Below the pieces are notes generated by a model that saw only the letters and a program-made list of their open reading frames with translations, was not told where the DNA came from and made no database searches. Shown in pieces: positions 56,762-64,000 of a stretch of 64,000 bases of DNA. The position numbers were made by a program, and so were the translations under genes. This stretch comes from Colletes latitarsis (lineage: Eukaryota; Arthropoda; Insecta; Hymenoptera; Colletidae): assembly GCF_051014445.1 (NCBI RefSeq), contig NC_135137.1, positions 28,831,501-28,895,500 of the forward strand, written 5' to 3'. Position 1 is the stretch's first letter; each line of letters starts with the position of its first letter.

Positions 56762-57797
56762 CAAGAATTTCAACTAGAACTTGAAATTCAAACCAAGACA
56801 AAACTCATTTTTTCTAACCAAGTCAAGTATTTGATTATCCCAGTAGCTTGAATATTTGATCGAACTCGAGAAACATCAATCTGTTTAAATGTTTGAAAAA
56901 CTCGATTGTTTATACAAAGTGTGAGAATGACTTTAATGTAATACATTTAGAAGTTATATGTCAATTATAAGTATTAAGGTTTTTATTCTTGTTCCAAAAT
57001 CATCTTATTCTAAACTCAAAGAAATTGAAATCATTCTTGAACTTTTACTAAATTGCTGGCGAATTCTTACTAATATCAAACCATCCCAAGTTTTTGAATG
57101 AACAGATATGTTTTTTTAAGTTTCTAGAATTATAATAATTTCTCTCGATTTTATCTAGACTTACCCAAATTTTATCCAAGTGAACTTCATTACGCAAATA
57201 TTATTATTATATTATTACTCAAATATAATCTATAATTCAGTACAAATACATAATAAAGTTTGCTTGAATAATCAAGTTTATCTGAACAATCAAGTTTTTC
57301 TGAGCAATCAAGTTTTTCTGAGTAACCAAGTTCTTCCTGAGCAATCAAGTTTGTTTGAACAACAAAGTTTGCCCGAACAATCAAGTTTCTCTGGGCAATC
57401 AAGTTTGACTACTCAATCAAGTTTGGCTGAGAGATCAAGTTTCCCCTGGTCAATCAAGCTTACCCGAGCAATCAAGTTTGCTGGAACAATCAAGCTTGCC
57501 TGGTCAATCAAATTTGCCCGAATAATCAAGTTTACTTGGATAATCAAGTTTGCCTGGACAATCAAGTTTTCTTGGATAATTAAGTTTGTCTGAAGAATCA
57601 AGCTTGCCTGAGCAAACAAGCTTGTCTGGACAATGAAGTATATCTGAAAAATCAAGTTAGCCTGAACAAGTACGCCTGAGCAATCAAGGCTACCAGGGCA
57701 ATCAAGTTTGTCTGAACAATCAAGTCTGCTTGACTAGTCAAGCTTTCCCAGTTAATCAGGACTGCTTTCACAATCAAATGCTTGCTTTGCCTCAAAC
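56762..57797 (+). repeat. Composite minisatellite element, long copy (~28 units of 18 bp)
   Basis: The left part (56762-57250) is the reverse complement of 49260-49690. At 57256-57765 about 28 units of type ATCAAGTTTGCCTGAACA follow. The copy ends with CAGTTAATCAGGACTGCTTT and CAAATGCTTGCTTTGCCT, matching the edge of the short copy. Because the unit is 18 bp, frames stay open on both strands (57180-57593 +, 57413-57655 -). The resulting periodic peptides are by-products, not genes. Confidence 0.9.
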
Positions 57798-57799
57798 AA

Positions 57800-58580
57800 T
57801 CCAAGCCTGACCCGGTTTGTATTTTCAAGTAGTTGGACACCTCTAATTTCGACTCTGCCTGCACAACCAGCGCCATCGACGTCTCGCGTTCAACAGATGA
57901 GGCGTGCACGAACATTTATCATGGATTGTTTTATAGCGTAACCGGTACCAGCAGGTGCCCTTTACCGCATAAAATCATCAACGCGTTTATTCGCTCGTTT
58001 TTCGATAGGAACGCGAACGTCAATGGTCCCAAATGTACGTCGATCGGGTCGTAAACGTGTAGCATCTCGCATGCAGTAAATCGATGCTCCATTGACCGAA
58101 TAGTCGTAATGATTCTTCGTGTAAAAAAAAGGGGTGACGGGTACGGAGGGGTGGGTTGGCGTCAGGGGTGCAGAAAAAAATTGTCCCCGCGGGATGTACG
58201 ACGCAACGTGAGACAGAGGAATGGCAGCGGCGTTGGACAAGGAGAAATATACGATAATCGTTAACCCGGAAACTCGAGAGCAGCTTTAGTGTTCGTGTAT
58301 CACTGTAACCAAATATCGAAAGTGTCTATTCATCGGATAGAAATCGCTTGGCTGATAGGAATCGCGCGTTCCACTCTCACCCTCCCGAGAAGAATCTACT
58401 TCCGGCAAGGTCCTGGCATTTCGATAATGACCTTTGATACGGGTGAAAATATTACGTGTCATCGTAGCATCTTCTACGATCGTGTATTTTAGGGGAAAAA
58501 TGAATCTGTATGGGGGAATAGCCCTCCAAGTAATCGAGCACGTCCCAGCGATCGGATAATTAACAAAGTTTTCTCCTAAC
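57800..58580. other. G+C-rich island
   Basis: A CpG-rich block with frames on both strands (57962-58240 -, 58286-58582 -, 58289-58492 +), none recognisable. A run of eight A's precedes a G-rich stretch near 58120-58160. Possibly regulatory. Confidence 0.35.
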
Positions 58581-58721
58581 ATTGAGAGAACCAGTTGTAT
58601 TTACCGATATTTCTCATCCGTACGTGATATCACGTGGTATTATTAATTGCATATACGACCACTGTTTCTGCGGATTTTTGCTGTCAACAGCATAAATGTC
58701 TCGGTACAAATTTATCTAATA

Positions 58722-59168
58722 TTTGGTAGGTTGAAACGAAAAAGTAAATAATTATTTGTTGATTTTATTGAATTGAATGTTTAGAGACTATTCGAGAGAT
58801 TATTAGGATATCTTAATATTTTCTAATTAAAATAATTTCTAACCTAACCCATACTGATACCATTTGTATCATATCACATATTATACTATTATTAATAAAA
58901 TTAATCCCACAATCAATACTTTGTCACGTCGTCTGAAAACTTTTCATCTTGTAACTGAGACAATTAATTCTCAAGTTGAAATGTTAAGAATAAATTTGAA
59001 TAGGATTCTTGAGTTTTAGGTTACGAAATTTATCTGATCTTTGCGTTTATTTGGTAGGTTGAAACAAAAAGATAAATAATTATTTGTTGATTTTATTGAA
59101 TTGAATTTTTAGAGACTATTCGAGAGATTATTAGGACATCTTCATATTTTTTAATTAAAATAATTTCG
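58722..59168 (+). repeat. Direct duplication of ~115 bp about 328 bp apart
   Basis: TTTGGTAGGTTGAAACRAAA, TAAATAATTATTTGTTGATT, TTATTGAATTGAAT, TTTAGAGACTATTCGAGAG and ATTATTAGGAYATCTT occur at about 58722-58835 and 59050-59168 with few differences. Between them, 58955-59010 (AATTAATTCTCAAGTTGAAATG) resembles the interior of the TTAA-type MITE. Confidence 0.85.
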
Positions 59169-59169
59169 C

Positions 59170-60510
59170 TCGGAAATAAAAATACTGTTATTTATTAACG
59201 TGATGTTACAGAAACGAAAGTAAAATATTTAATGATAAAAATTATTGTTTTAATTAATTTTCTATGGACGGAACGTTTCATTATTTTTCATCTGTCCGAT
59301 TATTAGGATAGTTCGTCTAAATACAATTGTAACTTTATATATGACTGTAAAATTTTTAGGCAATTTTGACTTAGATGTATAATTTCTAAGTTTTCTAAAT
59401 TCAATTACATATTTTTAATATTTTTGTCTACCTTATGTTTGTTTTTTCGATTAATAAGAACGTATTAATAATACAGAACAGAATACCCTATTTATTATCG
59501 TACTTCAATTGCACAAGAATGAGTACTAAACAAATATAAACGAAATATACTTGTGTCTGTCTGTTTAAAATCTATGCCTAAAGTAGACCAATCTTTAAAA
59601 TATAAAGCAAAAAGTAGGACATAAGTAAAAGTAAAACGTATCCTTTGAAGTATCAAATTCATATGTAACAATGCAAACTTTTTGCTTTGCATTTTTGTAT
59701 TTGTTTGTTCTCATAGCTGACTATTCTTTAATAGTCAGTTTAAAAAGTAGAATATTTGCTTATTTCACATTTTACATAATTAGAAATAATCACAGAAATA
59801 TATTTAAAAATTTCTACTTCAAATTTGATAACCCTTTTTTATTTTATGCTATATTACTTTGGATACTAAGCATGGTTTTGCCTGTTTATAGTGATTAAAT
59901 GTAAGATTAAACTAAACATATATATGTACACTCTTATTATAAATTACATATTTATCAGTTAAGACAAGTTTATGAAACAAATGAGACCAATTAATATGGA
60001 AAATTCATTGAAAATGTTTTCTTAACTTATTTAGAAAGTTTTTAAATTAGAAATTAAAAACACTGTTATGTATTTGGCAGAAATATATAAAATTTAATAA
60101 AGCTCTGCTCCTCGGAATTAAATGCAATACATCAATTTTATAACGTATAGTGAAAGAATAATAAACAAAAATATGGCCCGATAGTTCAATATTTCTGCAT
60201 CGTAAAATCAAATAAACATAAAAAAAAAAATAGGTATTATTAAAGTTGTATCAATATTAAATATTACGAGAGAAAACGTAAAGTTGGATTGAAAAGTCCT
60301 ACGATTATATAGTAATTCTTATGCGCGTTACGTGTTCAGTTGAGAAACATGATTTAAAATTAAAATTAATTAAAATCTTTCAAACATTAAACAACACCAA
60401 CATTTTAATGACTAAACGAAGAAGTAAATTAAAAACGTTCAGGTTCGAAAACTTCCATAATACACGCCGATCGTTAAAATTAATTTGAAGAACTGAAATC
60501 AGATTTTGTC
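59170..60510. other. A+T-rich spacer, no gene recognised
   Basis: Very A+T-rich. Frames at 59495-59692 (-) and 59671-59898 (+) are F/Y/L/I-rich and look like translated spacer. Confidence 0.4.
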
Positions 60511-60519
60511 GCGCGTAAG

Positions 60520-61260
60520 AAGTTCAAGTACAATATCGTCGCGAGTGTTCAATGTATCGAAAAGTGGGGCATTAAATTAATTAAAAGAATTAATTACAAG
60601 GAATCTCGCGTAACGGATTTTCAGTGAAAAGCGACGCGACGCGCGGCTACGTCGACCGAACGATTTACACATTTTTTCGCAGCGGAACGTGCGAAAATTA
60701 TGATCGACGAGGCGTTCCCTTTCCTCGACCCGCAACGATGAAACTATAGAGCGAAGCGCGGCACGTATCCAAGAATTTGAATCCGATAATAGCATTTTAC
60801 AAACAAACAAAAGAACTCTTTTCGTCTCATTAACGCGTTCAGCGAAGCGATCTAACGCATGCGCGCCTCGTTTGTCGCAACGCTGTCGACGCGTCGTCGC
60901 GGCGAATAAAACAGAAATAAAAAAAAGACAATGAACCGACTGTAAAAAAAAAAAGAAGGGGGAAATATCGAAGGAAAAATTCTATAAATACGACTCGTCG
61001 ATACTGCTTATTAGCGATTAATATTTTCCGCGATAATCATGGATCGAACTGATATCGCCCAGGGACGCGACTACATCGCCGTTAGGAATAATTTGCATCT
61101 CGCGTCGCACCTTGTGGTAATGATTATTGCGATTCCCCAGCGACGCATCTACTCCACTTTAGAGCGCACGACTAATTTTCGAATGAAACGCGAATGCTGG
61201 ACGTACGTATATTAATTCTCGATACTTTCGTTGCCGGATGCGTCGAAAGCGTAACCGAAA
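60520..61260. other. G+C-rich island, possible regulatory block
   Basis: A CpG-rich block with GCGCGC-like words and a 77-codon minus-strand frame (60577-60810) without a domain. An A-rich run lies at 60905-60960. The second half is moderately balanced with TAAT-containing words. An upstream exon or a regulatory element are both possible. Confidence 0.35.
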
Positions 61261-61626
61261 GTCCGATGCATTTTTCCTCGAATGCATAAAATTACGATTC
61301 TCTTTTAATTTATATCGATAAATTGAGACGATAGTCGTTATTAAAATTATATTCGTAATTTGGAATGTTTTTGATACTATTCACGATGTATCAAACAAGA
61401 TAAAATGTTAAAAATTGTTGAAGTTCAGTGAGGAATATTTAGAGAAATTTTCTGGGTGCTATGTTAGTATTATGTGTCTAGTGGAACGAAAAGAGAATTA
61501 AGGAGTATAATGTTTTATGTTATGAACATCTGTATAAAGATAGGTTTGAATTTTTTCTCTTTTTGAACAAATTAATGCTCTGATTCTCTATATTATATGT
61601 AGTGATTTATAGGTATTACTGTTACT

Positions 61627-62201
61627 AAGGTATAAAAAAATTTTAAATTGTTATTCAACCTTATAATATTTTAAATGAATGTATGTATGAGAAATATAAT
61701 CAAGTATATTTTAATTGCAATTACATTACTCTGATCTTATACATACATATGTGTTTGATAGAAAAGCATTTTATTCAATGAATCATTATGACTTGATTGT
61801 TTCTTACTAACAAAAACGTAGCTCTTTCATAATATGTACAAAACAATTAATAATCAAACAGGATATAATAGAACATATATATACATCAAATAAATATATG
61901 TATAATAAATTTAATCAAATATTGTTTCATCTGATCTTAATCTGATCTTATATTATATGTTCTATTACATCCTATTTGATTATTAATTATTTAGTACATA
62001 TTATGAAAGAGCTATGTTTCTGATAAAGAAGCAATCAAGTCATAATGATTCATTGAGTAAAATGCTTTTCAATCAAACACATGTATGTATAAGATCAGAG
62101 TAATATAATTGCAATTAAAATATACTTGATTATATTTCTCATACATACATTCATTTTAAATATTATAAGGTTGAATAACAATTTTAAATTTTTGTATTCC
62201 T
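61627..62201. repeat. Long palindrome: ~250-bp inverted arms, ~70-bp loop
   Basis: The left arm 61627-61880 and right arm 61952-62201 are inverted copies of each other with few mismatches. Examples are TTGTTATTCAACCTTATAAT against ATTATAAGGTTGAATAACAA, GAGAAATATAATCAAGTATA against TATACTTGATTATATTTCTC, and TCATTATGACTTGATTG against CAATCAAGTCATAATGA. No coding frame is present. A transcript across it would form a dsRNA hairpin of about 250 bp. Confidence 0.9.
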
Positions 62202-62209
62202 TTGCTGTT

Positions 62210-62633
62210 TTGAGTATCAAAGAAACTAATGAATGAACACGAAGAAGTAAAATAAAGAATTAAAATATACTTTAAAATACACTACTAAGAAGAATTAAAA
62301 TACACTTATTCTAATAAATTACTAGTTTAAAAGTTAAGAGATATTTCTTAAACAAAAGGGACTTGTCTGTCAAGAGATCCTGAAATATTCATTTAAAAAG
62401 TTGACTAAATTCAGAGAGAGTTCTATAAATTATAAATTAAAAGTCTTATTTTTGGTTGGTAAACAAGGAAATATGTAAATGCAGTTCAGATCCTTGAAAT
62501 TAAATGTGAGCAAATCAATCTTACAAGAAACAGTAACATAATGAATATAAAATATGATTTGCTATAAACATTATAGGGAAGGTTTCAAAAATTCTAATAG
62601 TAACTTATCTATAGAGATTTCAAACATCATTTG
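62210..62633. other. A+T-rich spacer
   Basis: No gene was seen. If 62634-62826 is an LTR read on the minus strand, this would be the start of the lost internal region. The bases immediately after it (AAATGATGTTTGAAAT on the minus strand) loosely resemble a primer-binding region. Confidence 0.25.
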
Positions 62634-62826
62634 TGTAGTAGGTGGCCAGGGATGAAGGAGATCGGTGAAATAAAAGAACACGTGGTTAACCTCAAAACTG
62701 CTTTGTTCTAGATAGCCACGCGGGAGACGACCGTAAGGCAACTGCGTGTCGCTGGTGTTTGTTTGCAGCGCCCTCTCTCGATCTACCGAACCTACGCTAA
62801 CTTCCGCTACTACGCTAGTCATTACA
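62634..62826 (-). mobile_element. Possible LTR of a retrotransposon (193 bp)
   Basis: On the minus strand it begins TGTAATGACTAGCG and ends CCACCTACTACA, giving TG...CA ends. It is G+C-richer than its flanks and includes AGAGAGGGCGCTGC. It is followed by a decayed primer-binding-like stretch. No second LTR, no gag/pol and no target duplication were found, so the call is tentative. The 83-codon minus-strand frame at 62571-62822 runs through it. Confidence 0.35.
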
Positions 62827-62839
62827 CTATACTTGTAAG

Positions 62840-64000
62840 AATTTTATTTTTATTCGATACCTGTAATCATTCTATTTTAGTACCGTTTATACATTTCGAA
62901 GTTTATAAAAAATATTTTTCCCTGATGAAAATTCTGTTTGAAAATGTTTATTCATATTTCGATCTTCTTTCACATCAAGTGCATTGTCTTATTAAAGTCG
63001 ATTCAGAAAAAAAAACGTTTTAATTATCCACGTGAAAAGAAATTTATAATAGTGGAATAATCGTAAAATGATTTGTTTTCTTGTGAATTGTCAGAATAAA
63101 AGCATAGAAACATTAACATTCGGTGTTATATATAATACACAATAATAACAGAACAATGCATACGCGGTCAACGTTTCACTATTAAATTCGAAACATTCTT
63201 GCCGCAAAGCACACATTCGCCACACGATGAATTCATCAAAACAGAACTGATCTCTATGTCAATTGAGGGAGGCAATCAAAACAATCGAACCGACGTCTAA
63301 TTAATCGAGTCGTCGTGCGTAACTGGCAATAGCGTTTCTGCGGTCAACGTTATGGTTATTTACTAATTACAATCATCATTATTCTCGGAAATATAAATTC
63401 GTTACTCCGAAGATAATATATCAACAATCAAACGAAATAGTTTGTAAACACCATTTTACTGCTGATTTATATCTCCAGAATTCTAATTCTGAGATCATCT
63501 AAAAATCCAATTCCTAATGTTGCATAAATCATACTTAAATTTCTGAATATTTCTTTTCTTCAATTTCGTTAAGTACATGTGAAATTAAGTTCTGGTAGAA
63601 TTAAAATTGTGATTTTAATAAATTACATAATTCGTTTGGGGTTGGAATTTCAGAATAAGAAATTACAAGAAGTAATTGGCATTTGGATTACGTTTTTCTT
63701 ATGAATGACTTGGTAAAGCCAAAATTTTAATTACGTCTAAAGCACGGTTTATTAGGTCAGTCGATGAAACCATCAATGAAACATGGAAGAAACGTCAATT
63801 AATCCATATAATTTATTGAAAACTGAGTTGTGTTACCAATAACAAAATACTGTTCGAAAACCTAAAAATTTATTTTAATTGTTGATTTATGCATTAAAAG
63901 GTGAACAAACTTGACAAAATATCATTTTTTATGCATAACCATAAAATTTAAAGTACGAATTTTTTCTTTTTCTTTTTCTTTTCTTTATAGAAGAATAAAT
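62840..64000. other. Spacer to window end, no gene recognised
   Basis: Mostly A+T-rich, with a slightly balanced patch at 63150-63350. A TTTTTC-type pyrimidine run lies at 63960-63985. The 86-codon plus-strand frame 62763-63023 is unrecognised. Confidence 0.35.

Larger units (their letters stand above)
40270..64000 (-). other. Probable large intron upstream of the Ig2 exons
   Basis: The exon at 40111-40269 has a phase-1 acceptor, so upstream coding exons for the signal peptide and Ig1 must exist. None was recognised up to the window end by looking for the Ig1 cysteine and tryptophan context on the minus strand. The stretch is therefore probably intron, at least 23.7 kb. It could include an undetected short exon. 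Confidence 0.5.

Noticed and set aside
57180..57655. Long periodic open frames with Q/S/N/L repeats on both strands
   Set aside because: Direct consequence of an 18-bp minisatellite, which keeps a frame open on either strand.
57256..57765. Regularly repeated short units that could suggest a CRISPR array
   Set aside because: Units are contiguous and diverged with no unique spacers, and the sequence is from an animal genome.
1..64000. tRNA genes
   Set aside because: Several GTTCGAATC-like words exist (for example near 17033), but none has a matching A box, acceptor stem and anticodon arm.

Overview
This is eukaryotic nuclear DNA, most likely from a hymenopteran insect and perhaps a bee. It is A+T-rich and dense in small transposon relics. 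The only host coding sequence I can defend is a pair of short exons on the minus strand. No bacterial operon, plasmid, phage or CRISPR structure is present. The species is not determinable from the sequence alone.

Host gene. Two minus-strand exons, 40111-40269 and 35874-36002, join in phase 1 to encode one complete immunoglobulin domain. It has the signature of the second Ig domain of the insect DIP family (Dpr-interacting proteins, lachesin-like neuronal cell-surface receptors). The exons for Ig1, Ig3, the signal peptide and the C-terminus were not found. The simplest layout is that nearly the whole window is intron of one very large gene: at least 35.9 kb downstream, 4.1 kb between the two exons, and possibly 23.7 kb upstream.

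Transposon fossils. Ten copies of a foldback element lie at 2959, 8443, 10996, 15745, 18041, 28100, 31037, 44538, 46165 and 50970. Its ends read CAGGGTGTTCGGCC and complete copies sit between TA dinucleotides. The larger copies are modular: about 110-bp terminal inverted repeats, several copies of a roughly 140-bp module, and one block of about 350 bp. Decayed coding relics are a hAT transposase (23960-24930, -), three Tc1/mariner-superfamily pieces (16560-16900 -, 31365-31531 +, 38360-38800 +), and two copies of one jockey/R1-like LINE (12455-13505 + and 37113-38290 -). The minus-strand LINE copy has a clear 10-bp target duplication. There are also a piggyBac-type MITE with TTAA ends (26834-27059), other MITEs and foldbacks (19661, 31622, 52286, 61627), and a possible LTR (62634-62826).

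Tandem and composite repeats. Arrays with periods of about 117 bp (13513-14215), 216-224 bp (22815-23450) and 141 bp (33001-33335) are present. An 18-bp minisatellite sits inside a dispersed composite element whose two inverted copies (49089-49690 and 56762-57797) differ mostly in minisatellite copy number.

Between repeats, G+C- and CpG-richer islands of about 0.3-1 kb alternate with A+T-rich spacer. Their open frames match no protein I recognise. They may be regulatory or conserved non-coding DNA within the intron, but the sequence alone does not show this.
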